This document shows, one piece after another, positions 54,252-64,000 of a DNA stretch of 64,000 nt. Source of the stretch: Thozetella sp. PMI_491 (lineage: Eukaryota; Ascomycota; Sordariomycetes; Chaetosphaeriales; Chaetosphaeriaceae); assembly GCA_021432635.1 (NCBI GenBank), contig MU270030.1:434001-498000 (forward strand), written 5' to 3'. Below the pieces are notes generated by a model, which was not told where the DNA came from, did not search any database, and saw only the letters and a list, made by a program, of their open reading frames with translations. The position numbers and the translations under genes were made by a program. Position 1 is the stretch's first letter, and each line of letters opens with the position of its first letter.

Positions 54252-57200
54252 TCAAGCAAGATCCAATCGCACGTTGATGGTGCCCATCCGCTCTAGCCGG
54301 CATCCGAGGTTGGGCTTCTTCGCGTAACCCCTCAGCATGCGGAAGCCGCTGCCGACCTTGCGGCCCTCCTCGACGATGGCGTGCACGTCGGCGAGCATCT
54401 TGCCTGCCTCGCGCATCGCCTCGCCAGGGGTGACAGTGTCGGTGAGCCGCAGCTCGCCAGCGGCCTTCTCCATCTCGGCGCGGAGGAGCCAGCGCTCCCA
54501 GCTCCAGCCGGCGGCAAAGCCAGTGACGGCGGCCACGTTGTCCGAGGACCCGGACACGATGGCGTCAAGCTGCAGCGTGCGCACGGGCATGCCGGTGCTG
54601 TCGCGTGCAACGGGGAAGTTCTTGACCGCCGGGCGGGGGCCAATGGGCAGGCACATCCAAGCGCGACGGACGTCCTCGAAGCCGACGCGCTCCAGGCGGC
54701 CCAGGAAGCTCCGCGTGGGGTTGGCGTCGTAGCCGAGCGTCTTGAGGTCGAAGCCGAACTCGACCGCCTTGGCGTGACCGAGAGGGCCCGAGTTCATGAC
54801 GTCGGCGTCGAGGACGCTGAACTCGATGAAACCGCCGGGCTTGAGCACGCGCATGCACTCGGCCAGGCACTGGTCCCACTCGTCGGCGCCATTCTCGCCA
54901 AAGAGCTTGAGGATGGCGTGCAGCTCGCGAGCGCTGACTAGGTCGAACTGGTTGTCGGCGAAGGGGAGCTTGGTCAGGCGCTCGACAGCAACCTGGCGGT
55001 GGTTAGGCGGGCCGCGGATGTTGCTGTTGCTCATCTGGCGGATGGCCTTGGTGGTGACGGTGTAGATCTTGGTGTTGGGGTACTGCAGGGCCACGTGCCA
55101 GGCCCAGTCGCAGGTACCCTGGCCACCGAGGTCCAGGATGCGGGCGCGGTCGTGCGAGACGCCGTTGGCATCGGGCGCCATGCGCGACAGGCGGGCGAGG
55201 CGCTTGGCCACGGGGGCGGCGATGAGGCGCCCGCCGTTGAGCAGCTTGGTCGCCGCCACGTGCCAGGTGGCCATGCTCATCTGGCTGAGGGCGTCGTTCT
55301 CCTTGTCGGCACGGAGCTTTTCTGGGTCGTCGACAACGACGTCGTCACCTCGCGCGACGTTGGTGCTCATGCGCTTCTTGGCAGACATGGGCACGACACT
55401 GAGCTGGTACTTGCCCAGCAGCTGGTTGCGGTGCTTCTCGCCAAGCGAGATGCGCTGGGCCTGGAGGGCCTCGAATCGCGGCTGCTGGCTGACGAAGACG
55501 TCCGTCGGCTGGCTGCGGACCGTGTAGTCGGTGAAGGCACGGTAGTACGCAGACTCCTGGCGCGACAGCTTGGAGGGCAGGCTGCGCGGGAAGTTCTCAG
55601 TCGAGACGGGAGCCTCGGAGAAGCGAACCGTCTTCTTCTTGGGCTCGGCCTCCTTCACCTCGGGCTCGGCCTCAACCACCGTGGGAAGGGGGGCAGCGTC
55701 CTTGGGAGGGACATCAGGCTTCTCATCGGCGCGGCTGTGCTCCTCGTCCTCCGGGGAAAACTCAGCCACGCCACCGAGGTAGGACCGCTGAGCCATCAGC
55801 CAAAGCTCAGTGCGGTCGAAGTGCGACAGGGCATCCTGGACCTGCTTCTGAGCATAGTTGGGGTCATACTCCTCGACGATTTCCGTCGCCACGAGGGGAG
55901 AGCCAGGCTCCTCGGGAATGGGTTCCGGCGCTGTACGGGGCAGCATGCGGGCCGACCCCGGAGTCGGGGGGACCATGCGGGCAGATCCCGGCGTTGGGGG
56001 GACCATGCGAGCAGACCCCGGAGTCGGGGGGACCATGCGGGCAGACCGCGGGGTCGGGGGCACCATGCGGGCCGTCCCTGGAGTATAAGGCACCTTGACG
56101 GCAGTGATGGGGGTTTCTTGAATCTTGAAAGCGGTGGGGAGATCGTCCACTCTCTTTAGCGGGAGCTCGAAAACCCGCTCCACGATCGCCGACTGGGGAT
56201 CGGTGGTGATGGGGAGAGGCCGCGGCGGGGGAGGTGGTAGCGAAGCATGGTTGTTGCTCCAAGGGGTCTTGTAAAACTCCTCGGCGGTGGTCGAGGTGGG
56301 GGGAGCGATGTCGTCGGCAGGGGTGCTTCCGCCTAGAGACCATGTCTTGCGGGTGGCAGAGGACAGCTCAGAGAAGAAGCCGCCCGGGGACGGGATCTCG
56401 AGCTTGGTCAGGCCCGCGAGAGTCCGCGGAGCAGGGGAGAGGCCGAAGGGAAGGTTGTTGCGGGGGAGGTTGGTCACGAGGCGCGGGGGCTGGCGCGCCT
56501 CAGACATCTCATGCTGCAGCTCAGGGACCTCATTCTCGTTCTGGCTACTCTGGTCGTCATAGTCCGACTCCCCGCTGGAGAGGGCCTGGAGCGTCTCGAG
56601 GGCGCCGGGCTGGAGATGCACTCCCGCCCAAGGCTCATCGTCGTCCTGGGCGCCCATCAAAGGGGTCGGAGGAGCGGATAGGGCGGCCATCTCCTCCGAG
56701 TTGAGGCTGCCATCGAGAGACGGGGGCGCCGAGATGGTAGGAATCGCGATCGCCTGCTGCGACTCGATGAACGATTGCTGTGCTGGTGAGAGAGCGACCG
56801 CCGACGGTGGCGAGAGCGGCACCGGGGACGACTTCTTGATGTCAGGAAAGGTCTCTTCCGACAGGGGCTCGGGGCTCTCTGGGATCACCAGCGGTGCCAG
56901 CGCCTTCCGGGATCCGATCGAGGCCCTCGAGGCCCGCTTCGTGCTCCGGGTGCTGCTGCGTCTCCGGACGATGCCGTTGGACCGCAGCTGGTTCTTCCTG
57001 TCCTTCTCCTCGTCCGACAGGTCGTAGATGTCGAACTCGGTCACATCGGTGTTGACGGAGGCGCGGTTCCACATCTTGGTGGACGGCTCCGACGACGATG
57101 CCTCAGAGCTGGCGTCGTCACCCTCGCACGAGTCGGCGATGGAGGGAGTCGAAGGCAGGATCGGGGCGGCCATGAAGTGCATCCCCCTCGGGGTGGGGAA

Positions 57201-57413
57201 GTGGTCGCTGAGGGGCGAAAGCCACTGCTCGATCTTTTCAATCTTCTCGACGGATCGGTTGTTCCTTGCCCTCCTTCTCCTCTCGGTGCTGGTGAAGGTG
57301 TTCATCGTCTCCTCAGCCTCCTCGATTATGGGATTAAGTGCACCGGGCCGCTTCCTCGCCTGCGAGGAGGGGGGCCGGTAAGTAGTACTTGGTAGAAGCA
57401 GGAGCTCAGCCAT
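54252..57413 (-). CDS. large protein with C-terminal SAM-dependent methyltransferase domain
   Basis: Intronless, 1053 aa. The first 700 residues are low-complexity (Ser/Pro/Glu-rich) with Arg-rich blocks near 45-55 and 150-170 and many SP/TP sites; they include a decapeptide repeat at about 440-490. The C-terminal 330 residues hold a class I methyltransferase: ILDLGGQGTCDWAWHVA (about 758, motif I), YTVTTKA after strand 2, LPFADNQFDLVSARELHAI (motif IV region) and MRVLKPGGFIEF (about 855, motif VI). Motif I ends GGQG rather than the usual GxGxG, so it is divergent but its Asp is kept. Substrate unknown. Such long disordered plus methyltransferase proteins occur across Sordariomycetes. The ATG at 57413 is the first in frame and precedes a Pro/Ser-rich start MAELLLLPSTTYRPP. 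Confidence 0.9.
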   Translation of the reverse strand: MAELLLLPSTTYRPPSSQARKRPGALNPIIEEAEETMNTFTSTERRRRARNNRSVEKIEKIEQWLSPLSDHFPTPRGMHFMAAPILPSTPSIADSCEGDDASSEASSSEPSTKMWNRASVNTDVTEFDIYDLSDEEKDRKNQLRSNGIVRRRSSTRSTKRASRASIGSRKALAPLVIPESPEPLSEETFPDIKKSSPVPLSPPSAVALSPAQQSFIESQQAIAIPTISAPPSLDGSLNSEEMAALSAPPTPLMGAQDDDEPWAGVHLQPGALETLQALSSGESDYDDQSSQNENEVPELQHEMSEARQPPRLVTNLPRNNLPFGLSPAPRTLAGLTKLEIPSPGGFFSELSSATRKTWSLGGSTPADDIAPPTSTTAEEFYKTPWSNNHASLPPPPPRPLPITTDPQSAIVERVFELPLKRVDDLPTAFKIQETPITAVKVPYTPGTARMVPPTPRSARMVPPTPGSARMVPPTPGSARMVPPTPGSARMLPRTAPEPIPEEPGSPLVATEIVEEYDPNYAQKQVQDALSHFDRTELWLMAQRSYLGGVAEFSPEDEEHSRADEKPDVPPKDAAPLPTVVEAEPEVKEAEPKKKTVRFSEAPVSTENFPRSLPSKLSRQESAYYRAFTDYTVRSQPTDVFVSQQPRFEALQAQRISLGEKHRNQLLGKYQLSVVPMSAKKRMSTNVARGDDVVVDDPEKLRADKENDALSQMSMATWHVAATKLLNGGRLIAAPVAKRLARLSRMAPDANGVSHDRARILDLGGQGTCDWAWHVALQYPNTKIYTVTTKAIRQMSNSNIRGPPNHRQVAVERLTKLPFADNQFDLVSARELHAILKLFGENGADEWDQCLAECMRVLKPGGFIEFSVLDADVMNSGPLGHAKAVEFGFDLKTLGYDANPTRSFLGRLERVGFEDVRRAWMCLPIGPRPAVKNFPVARDSTGMPVRTLQLDAIVSGSSDNVAAVTGFAAGWSWERWLLRAEMEKAAGELRLTDTVTPGEAMREAGKMLADVHAIVEEGRKVGSGFRMLRGYAKKPNLGCRLERMGTINVRLDLA
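55944..56094 (-). repeat. 30-nt coding minisatellite, five units
   Basis: Five tandem 30-nt units in the methyltransferase gene encode SARMVPPTPG, with first unit TARMVPPTPR-like and last unit ending ARMLPRTAPE. The central units differ by only a few bases. Each unit carries one TP dipeptide. Confidence 0.93.
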
Positions 57414-59533
57414 TGTGGATTACCGGGCAGGCTATGGCACGATAGCCCCAAGGCAAATTATTAGAGTGAGATGGGGAAAATAGACCAGCTAAAGTTAGGC
57501 GTAAGCTGTAAGGCAGAGTCGTAGCGGTGGGGTGGACGTCCTGCGCCGATGCAATATCGAATTCCAAATGAGGGGGGGACAGGCTCTTCGGTCCACGAAG
57601 GTCTATTTTGGATAAGCCGCATGCGGGCGTGGGGAGAGAGAGAGGGAGAATGGGAGAGACCGACAGGACCAAGCCCAGATGCCATGGAACGCTGTGGATA
57701 TTATAAACACAGCGGCGGGCTGATGGAGGGTGGGAGAACATATGAAGCCACCCTCCCGGGCTCAGCACTAGCCCGAGAACTCCCCTGGTCCCTCTTCCCT
57801 TTCTGGGCGGCGACGCGCCTAGCCGCTGCCCATCTCGGGTGATTTGCACGCATCGCGGGCAAGCTATGGCTCCATCCAGCGCTTTCTTCCCTGTCGGCGA
57901 CTGCCAACAGCGACTGCCATGCATGGCAGCGCTGCAATGAAGACTCGAGCAGACGTGGGTGACGGAGGTGGACTTTTGGCGGGGGGTGGCAGCAGGCCCA
58001 ATCACGGTCGATGACGGTGAGCAGGCAGGCTGCAATGGGACCACCCAGAATAGCGATGCGAGCGCACATTGGTCGTCTGGCCTCAGGCGCGCGCCAACAA
58101 GGCCCGATTCGGCCTTAGGGCGCATGACACGCAGCCAATGGGGGGTCGGCTGCCAGCTCTGCAGGAGACGGGCGCTTAGGTGCGTGAGCGAGCCGTGACG
58201 ATTGGATCCTGCTACTCCCGGCCAGGCGAGCCTGCCAGGCCATCTCAAATGCTCTCTCCACTTGGGTGAACGCAGCGCAGGTAGGCGGCGGAGCCACGAG
58301 ACCAGAAGCTCAACCGAGCGGTACTGCTGTTATGCCATCGGCGTCAGCCCCGGCTTCGGGGATTATACACACTTCGGCTCTGGCGAACCAGGGCGCTCCG
58401 ATCTCTCGACGCCCACCACATCGACGCCCACCATCACAAAGGTTCTCGGGCCTCCCATTCTGGCCTCACGGCCCGCTGCAGGTGCATCGCAACTCCCTTG
58501 CACGCCGCACTACGGCTTGCAGATAGCCAACAGCTAGGTTGGCCAAGCACGGGGAGCATCCAGATGTGGGAATGAGGAACCTGTGGCGTGCGTGTTGGCG
58601 AGGCATACTCAAGGCTCTGCGCACGCGTTCCATGGGACAGTTCTTGGGGTGGGTTGCAATAGCAAAGGCGCTGCTCGCCTTCGGATGTTGAGAATATACG
58701 AGGCATGTCTGTCTGGTTGTGGACAGGCCCCGACAAAGCGTAGGCGTTCGGCCGAGCTCGCTGCTCCCGAGTGGGACTTCTTCCTGGAGATTACACATCT
58801 CTTGATGCTGGCGACCTTTCTCATGGCCGTTCGGGGGGCACCGCCGTTCCAAATCGCGTCACGGGCTGGGCTTGAGACGCGAAATGCTCGACGCGGCCCT
58901 CAACGCTAGCCTTCGAAGGGGGCGCCTTTCGGCGCCTACAGGGCATGAGCGAAATGAGGTAGCCGGTATGGCGTCCGAAGAGACTCAATGCATAGCCGCC
59001 CGATCTGATGACGGGGCGAGCGGGAGAAGCATTCCGGGCGTAGGCCAAGCGCTGAGGTTGTTTGGCGGCTTTGAGCTTGGGGGCTAGTCTCGATGCAGGA
59101 GAGGATCGAAGGAACTGTGTAAGGGCTGCGAAAGAGCAATGACAAGATCTTCTACATAATAGTTTCCTGAGAGGGGTGTAAAGACCTTGGATATTATGTA
59201 GATAAGCGCCCGTGGCAGTGGGGTCCACAAACCCGGCGGCAAACTGGCAAGCTCCCACCGCTAGCGCCCATTGGTCACTGTCGGCAGCCCACCTTTTTCC
59301 AACATCTGCCCCTCGACCCCGCCAAACATCCAAGGAGAAGGAGGGGCAGCTTTTCGCGCCGAAAGCTGTAAGTGTACGAGCCGACGTCAACAACGAAGCG
59401 CCTTCCCGTGAGCACGCGACCGGCCGTGACCCGAAAGATCCAAGGCGAAACCCCTGTCCTGCCTGCGGCCTATCCATTTCCCAAGAAATTAACTGCCCAC
59501 CGCCTCCATCCCCCTTTCCCTGACGCTCAGCTC
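57414..59533. other. 2.1-kb divergent promoter region
   Basis: Upstream of the methyltransferase (-) and TMA22 (+). Frames here, including one of 218 codons on the minus strand, lack domains and appear random. No RNA gene seen. Confidence 0.5.
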
Positions 59534-60523
59534 ATGGCCGACTCCGAGGCAGAGACCCATGGCCGGCACGTCACCTACTGCGGTGGTATGTGAAGCCCCT
59601 TGGCCCGTCTGGCGCCCCTCCACACCGGCCATTGGCTTGGTGCTTTCCTTGGAGAAACAAGCTGACCCTTAGTCTCGTCCCCAGTCTGCACCTTGCCGCC
59701 CGAGGTATGATTGCATTTATCCCCAGAGCAGCCCGCCACGACGGGTCCCGACGGGTCCTTGGAAACCCCCATCTCCCTGGCACCAGGCGAACCGGATCGA
59801 ACTGCCGTGCTAATCAAAACGCCAACAGTACTGCGAATATGGAGGCACCGTGAAGAAGTGCCAAGACTGGCTGGAAAAGAACCACCCCAGCTTGTTTGCG
59901 AGGATATGGTCACCCGGTGCGTGCTGCACCCTCCCCCATGCTGCGCCGTACTCCCATCCGTCAGACCATCTATACAAAGCCTTGTCTCACACCCCCCCTA
60001 ACAACTATGCCCGAATGCTGCATTCTGTATATTCTACGTACACCCACATGTACTTGTTCTATTGCCGTGTCCGCGACCCCCGCTGACCACGACTCCCTCA
60101 ACAGAGGCCCTCGAGGCTGCCACTGCCGCCCTCTCCGTTGACGCCAAAGACCGCGCCGCGAAGGACGCGAAAAAGAAGGCGGCCAAGGCTGAGGCCGCCG
60201 AGCAGAAGCAGGCCGACAAGCTAGCCAACAGCGTCGTGACTATCAAGCGGATTGAGCGCAACAAGCGCAAGTTTGTCACCTCGGTCTCCGGCTTGGAGGC
60301 CTTCGGGCTCGAGCTGAAAAAGGTGGCCAAGGACTTTGGCAAGAAGTTCGCCACGGGTTCGTCTGTCACCAAGACGCCGAGCGGTGGCGAGGAGATCGTC
60401 GTGCAGGGCGACGTGAGCCCCGAGATTGAAGAATTCCTGCTCGAGAAGTACAAGGAAATTCCGGAGGACAACATTGAGTTGGTCGACGATAAGAAGAGCA
60501 AGAAAGCAGCCGCCGCGGGCTAG
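59534..60523 (+). CDS. TMA22: translation machinery-associated protein 22 (DENR homologue)
   Basis: Ribosome-associated protein that with Tma20/MCT-1 promotes recycling of 40S subunits and reinitiation. Exons 59534-59585, 59685-59704, 59829-59916, 60105-60523; 192 aa, the usual length. Introns 99, 124 and 188 nt. Seen: N-terminal zinc-binding cysteines YCGVC (Cys16, Cys19), YCEY (Cys26), KKC (Cys35), matching the DENR pattern; a Lys/Ala-rich linker; and a SUI1/eIF1-like domain at about 96-183 (VVTIKRIERNKRKFVTSVSG, LKKVAKDFGKKFATGSSV, EEIVVQGDV). Exon 2 is only 20 nt and supplies VCTLPPE, including Cys19. Convergent with borealin, 184 nt apart. Confidence 0.96.
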
Positions 60524-60707
60524 CGAGTCCAAGATACCAGATTGCCATGTTGGGCTATGATCAACGAAATAATACACTCCCTCTCCCCGCGTCCAGTTCA
60601 TTTCATCCATTATAAGCAGTGGTCTCGTATAAACGCCGCAAAAACAACCACCAATGTCCGCACATCCCAATAACAACGCCAAAAATAGTGCATGCATGGT
60701 CTTCGAT

Positions 60708-61951
60708 CTAGCCCCTCCTCCGTAGCACCCTGCCCGTAGTCGTTGTAGCCGGAGGCGCCGCGGCTTTCGTTGCAGCAGCCTTCTTGCTAGTGGTTCCTGT
60801 AACCCCCTTGCGGATGGTGCTCATGACTCCGCCCTTCTTCGCCGGGGCCGGTGCAGCCTTCGCTGTCGTGGCGGCCGTCCTCTTCCTCACCACGGTCGAG
60901 GTACTGCCATCGCTGGACTCGGAGATGCCACTAACCCTCCGTGCCGTCCGTGTGGCCGCCGCCCGAGTAGAAGATGCCGTGGTCGTAGTGGCCGCCGCTC
61001 GCCTGGTCCGCGTAGTAGAGGTGGCGCTGCTTGCGGTGCCCGAACCGTTCGACGAGCTCGTGGCAGATGTGTTGGTCGCGTTGCGCTGCGTCGCCGTGGT
61101 CCGAGTCGCGCGTGCTCTCTCGACCATGGTACTTAGAAGGTTGGTCGCGCTTGCCGTCTTGACAGGCGATGCTGGACGCGCGATCATTGACTTGGCGGGC
61201 GAGGCGGGGCGCTCTCTAGGGACGAGCCTAGAGTTTGAAGACGTAGGCGACAGCACCTGACCAGGATTGCGGTGCGCCTCCGCCGCCGCAGCACCGCGAA
61301 CTTTCTTCTTAGGGTTCTCAACGTGTTCAACCACGTTCTCCTTGTCACCACCAGCCATCTCATCGCTACACGACTGTCAGCATCGAAGGCTTGCTTCGGC
61401 AGCCCGCACAACACGTACCTTATCCGCTTGACATGGCGCGTGGAAGACGCTGCCGTCGTCGGCCTCGATGCAGGGCGCACTGGCACATCCTTCTCCGGGA
61501 CGGGCGGCCGGCCGGCCATAGCAGCCCGAGTAGCTTTCTTTTGTTGATCCTCGGAACACTTGCGCAACAGGTCTCCCATCTTGGTCTTGCGGAGCGACGT
61601 CGGGATGCGATTGATTCGGATCTCGATGCGAGTGCGAAGGCTCTGCGCATGTAGGTTGTAGTTGGCGCGAAGCTTTCGAGCTCTCTCAGTAACTGTAGAA
61701 AAATGATCAATATCGATGTCTCTCGAAAAACAATGGCCACGCCACGGCTGAAGACACGTACTCTCGAGTTGCAGGTTGTCGATCAGTGCCTGCTTCTGCC
61801 CGAGGGTGATTCCAACCTTCCTCTTCTTCATCGGGCTCGGTCCATCCCCGCGGCCATTCATTTTCGTGGGCACCTGCTCGCTGGTCATTTCTGGCGCGTC
61901 GTCGACCATCGACTGCTCCGACTTTCTCTTCTTTCCACGTGCAGGAGGCAT
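60708..61951 (-). CDS. borealin/Nbl1-like chromosomal passenger complex subunit
   Basis: Likely borealin homologue, which holds survivin and INCENP together in the Aurora B complex at centromeres and the spindle midzone. Exons on the minus strand 61762-61951, 61419-61692, 60708-61365; 373 aa; introns 69 and 53 nt. Seen: basic N-terminus MPPARGKKRKSEQ; a helical segment about 52-120, with QKQALIDNLQLEITERARKL across the first intron, then RANYNLHAQSLRTRIEIRIN and RIPTSLRKTKMGDLL, matching the borealin N-terminal domain (Nbl1). The rest is disordered and basic, Ala/Thr/Ser/Arg-rich, with SP sites in RPASPAK and RPASPVK. Fission yeast Nbl1 has only the N-terminal domain; the long tail is typical of filamentous fungi, by recollection. 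The ATG at 61951 is the first in frame. Confidence 0.88.
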
Positions 61952-62527
61952 ATTGAACAAATATAGCGAATACAGTTGGGTATTCGCGGTCGTTTTCTTG
62001 TCCGGGAGGAGAAGTATTTCGCACTACAATAGTATCGCGTCGCAGGAATCGCGTTGTCGAAGGAGACAAGGGCGGATGGAGTTTTGCAAGTGTATTTGTT
62101 ATAGTTTAATCGTGACGTGAATGGCCGACAGGGCGGGAAGTAAACAATCCAAAGCATGGGCCACATGCTGCCCTGGGTTTGGTTGTGGGGCCCTTACAAA
62201 CCTATGAAGTACTGATACCTCAAGTATCTAAAATCGCTAGTGTAAATGCAGGCAGCCATTCAGAAATTTAGGTTCCGGTACATATGTTCCATCCTCAGCA
62301 GGCTGAACTGAATTACGCAGAGCTCCAGCCGTGGCGGACCTTCCCAACCGCAAGCAACACTGAAGCTGTTGACAGCCCGGAGAAGCCAAAGAAGCAGACA
62401 CAGACATCCACGCCCTCTCACCGCGCCGTCAATCTGTTGACTTGATCACGGCATACCTGTCGAAACCCTCAAATTCATCCCTTACACAGCCCGCGTCCGC
62501 CGTTCCGGATAACCCGCCAGTGTCAAG
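61952..62527. promoter_or_regulatory. divergent promoter of borealin and RPN10
   Basis: 576 nt between two divergent ATGs. No TATA box or yeast Rpn4-type PACE element (GGTGGCAAA) is seen on either strand. The two genes may share control elements, by position only. Confidence 0.5.
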
Positions 62528-63539
62528 ATGCCTCTCGAAGCGGTGATGATCGTTGTCGACAACAGCGAAAGCTCAAGAAACGGCGACTACACTCCCACAA
62601 GATTCGAGTCCCAGGCCGATGCCATCAATATCATCTTCCAGAATGTCGTCCAGGGCAACCCAGAGTCGTCGGTCGGCCTCATGAGCATGGGCGGCAAGGG
62701 CCCGGAGGTGCTGGTCACGTTGACGACGGATCAGGGCAAGATCCTGGAGGGGCTGCATCGGACCAAGAAGAAGATCCGGGGGAACACGCATCTGGCTACG
62801 GGCATCCAGGTAGCAGGCGTACGTTGACCCTCCTCCCCAGTTGCGAGGCCTCTCTCCTTCCCCAACCCGACCCTCCGCCTAGTATACAGTTGCTGACACT
62901 AATGTCGCACAGCTCGCCCTCAAGCACCGGCAAAACAAGTCGCAGCGCACCCGGATTATCGTCTTCGTCTGCTCCCCCATCGAAGAGTCCGAATCCGAAC
63001 TGGTCAAGCTGGCTAAGAAGATGAAAAAGGCTGGTGTGTCGGTCGACTTCGTGCTCTTTGGCGACACGGACGACGAGAACCAGAAGAAGCTCAACGCCTT
63101 CAACGCTGCGGTCAAGGGTGGCGAGGGCTCCAACATGGTGGTAATCCCACCCAGCTCCAAGCTCCTATCGGAGCAGCTCATCGCGACGCCCATCCTCCTG
63201 GGCGAACAGGCGGGCCCGGGCGGCGACGTCGGCGACGTCGGCGGCGGCTCTAGCACAGCCAACAACGACTTCGAGTTCGGCATCGACCCCTCGGTCGACC
63301 CCGAGCTGGCGCTGGCGCTGCGCATGTCGATGGAAGAAGAGAGGGCACGCCAGGAGAAGATCGCCAAGGAGGAAGCCGAGCAGGCCAAGAAGGCGAGCCT
63401 GGAGGCGGTCGAGGAGGAAGGCGAGGGCGAGGCATCAGCGTCGGAGCCCTTGCTCAAGAAGGAGGACCATGCCAACAGCAAGAAGGCGGACGACAAGGAC
63501 CGCAAAGACGACGACGCGGATAAGATGGACACCTCATAA
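62528..63539 (+). CDS. RPN10: 26S proteasome ubiquitin receptor Rpn10
   Basis: Subunit of the 19S regulatory particle that binds polyubiquitin and steadies the lid-base junction. Exons 62528-62818 and 62913-63539, 305 aa; one 94-nt intron with GTACGT and GCACAG. Seen: N-terminal vWA domain (about 1-190) with AVMIVVDNSESSRNGDYTPT (MIDAS-like DNSE), TRFESQADAINIIF, GLMSMGG, NTHLATGIQVAG, then RIIVFVCSPI after the intron and VDFVLFGD; one UIM at about 226-243 (DPELALALRMSMEEE); and an acidic/basic C-terminal tail ending KMDTS. A single UIM is the yeast arrangement (human has two). Start matches MPLEAVMIVVDNSE of orthologues. Convergent with Trs23. Confidence 0.97.
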
Positions 63540-63890
63540 TCCTGCCCCCAGGCGTACGGTTACGGTGCGAGGGAGGAGCGCACGCGACATCGATCTCGAG
63601 GGCTTTAGGCTTCGGGCGTGCGCGGCATGCGCGGCATGCGCAATAGATGGCGTCTTTCTTGGAATGGACTCTGTACTTCTGACGGGACCTGTCACTTGTA
63701 GCATAGATATGGATCAATGGATCTAGCGTTTGTCGTTTGGGCATCCAGAATGCATCATTGCCTAATCGTGACCGAGACTACCGAGGTCAAAACCACCTGA
63801 GAACGCCGACCCATGGTACAAACAGCATCTTTCACCTGTTCCCCATTTCAACCCACCCATCACGGCACTTGGCTCTCCCTACCTCTGCTT
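63540..63890. other. convergent 3' intergenic (RPN10 / TRS23)
   Basis: 351 nt holding the 3' UTRs of two converging genes. No further feature seen. Confidence 0.5.
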
Positions 63891-64000
63891 CTATCTGTTG
63901 TTAATTTCTCTAATGTACGAGTTCAGCTTCCGGTCAAACATGTCGCACCGGACTGGCATCTCCAGCTGGTAGAACGGATTCTTCATCACGTAGTCAGAGT
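63891..64000 (-). CDS. TRS23: TRAPP complex subunit Trs23/TRAPPC4, C-terminal fragment
   Basis: Partial gene running off the window. The last 36 codons on the minus strand read [19 protein letters not shown] and continue [15 protein letters not shown] to a TAG at 63891-63893. The human TRAPPC4 C-terminus has the same KNPFYxLEMPxRCxLFD pattern. TRAPP is a tethering complex and Ypt1 exchange factor at ER-Golgi membranes. The remaining gene lies beyond position 64000. Confidence in family is good despite the short sequence. Confidence 0.85.
   Translation of the reverse strand, partial: SDYVMKNPFYQLEMPVRCDMFDRKLNSYIREINNR

Noticed and set aside
54999-56159. 386-codon open frame on the plus strand
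   Set aside because: It lies wholly antisense to the methyltransferase gene; its Val/Gly/Leu/Arg-rich sequence is the expected shadow of a GC-rich coding strand and has no domain.
58821-59477. 218-codon open frame on the minus strand upstream of TMA22
   Set aside because: Lacks domains and a good start, and its composition varies along its length like random GC-rich DNA; also lies in a divergent promoter region.
1-64000. CRISPR arrays, rRNA, intact transposons or biosynthetic backbone genes
   Set aside because: No regularly spaced repeats, rRNA cores, reverse transcriptase or transposase motifs, or PKS/NRPS/terpene synthase signatures seen on either strand.

Overview
The window is nuclear DNA of a filamentous ascomycete. 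Nearly all genes carry short spliceosomal introns (51-215 nt, mostly 50-80) with GTANGT/GTGNGT donors and YAG acceptors, several with visible CTAAC/CTNAC-type branch sites. The coding DNA is GC-rich, the families are typical of Pezizomycotina, and intergenic stretches are long. Family content (DUF7707-like GPI protein, long Zn2Cys6/C2H2 regulator, VPS9-ankyrin-PX-BAR protein) suggests Sordariomycetes, perhaps Sordariales/Chaetomiaceae; that placement is inference. There are no tRNA or rRNA genes, CRISPR arrays or intact transposons.

Layout. 0.6-2.4 kb: a 12-TM DHA1-type MFS transporter (-). 5.1-7.0 kb: a flavin-containing monooxygenase (+) with a one-base frameshift in its last exon. 7.9-9.5 kb: a single-exon secreted GH29 alpha-L-fucosidase with a C-terminal F5/8-type domain (+). 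10.0-11.5 kb: the OLA1/YchF ATPase (-). 12.6-13.5 kb: a PPPDE/DeSI isopeptidase (+). 14.1-14.8 kb: a nitroreductase-fold protein (-). 17.3-21.5 kb: a VPS9-ankyrin-PX-BAR protein resembling yeast Vrl1 (+). 26.4-28.2 kb: a protein not recognised, whose start codon is cut off by an intron (+). 28.8-30.4 kb: a membrane-anchored 3-beta-HSD/Erg26-like reductase (-). 32.3-34.7 kb: an RBR E3 ubiquitin ligase (-). 36.4-37.2 kb: a small cysteine-rich GPI protein (-). 37.2-48.6 kb: an 11-kb tract with no confident gene (one candidate membrane ORF, microsatellites). 48.6-53.1 kb: a zinc-finger regulator (+). 54.3-57.4 kb: a methyltransferase-domain protein with a decapeptide repeat (-). 59.5-64.0 kb: a compact housekeeping block, TMA22 (+), borealin/Nbl1 (-), Rpn10 (+) and the 3' end of TRAPP subunit Trs23/TRAPPC4 (-).

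How the genes relate. The window is not one pathway. The last 5 kb is a dense block of conserved genes arranged convergently and divergently. Ubiquitin biology recurs (PPPDE isopeptidase, RBR ligase, Rpn10), as does membrane traffic (Vrl1-like GEF/SNX-BAR, TRAPP). The left 10 kb is more accessory in character: transporter, monooxygenase, secreted glycosidase, gene-poor DNA and a broken reading frame. The observations most worth following are the FMO frameshift, the Vrl1-like architecture with an atypical PX motif, two introns whose retention would have defined protein consequences, the 20-nt micro-exon of TMA22, and the large gene-poor tract at 37-48 kb.
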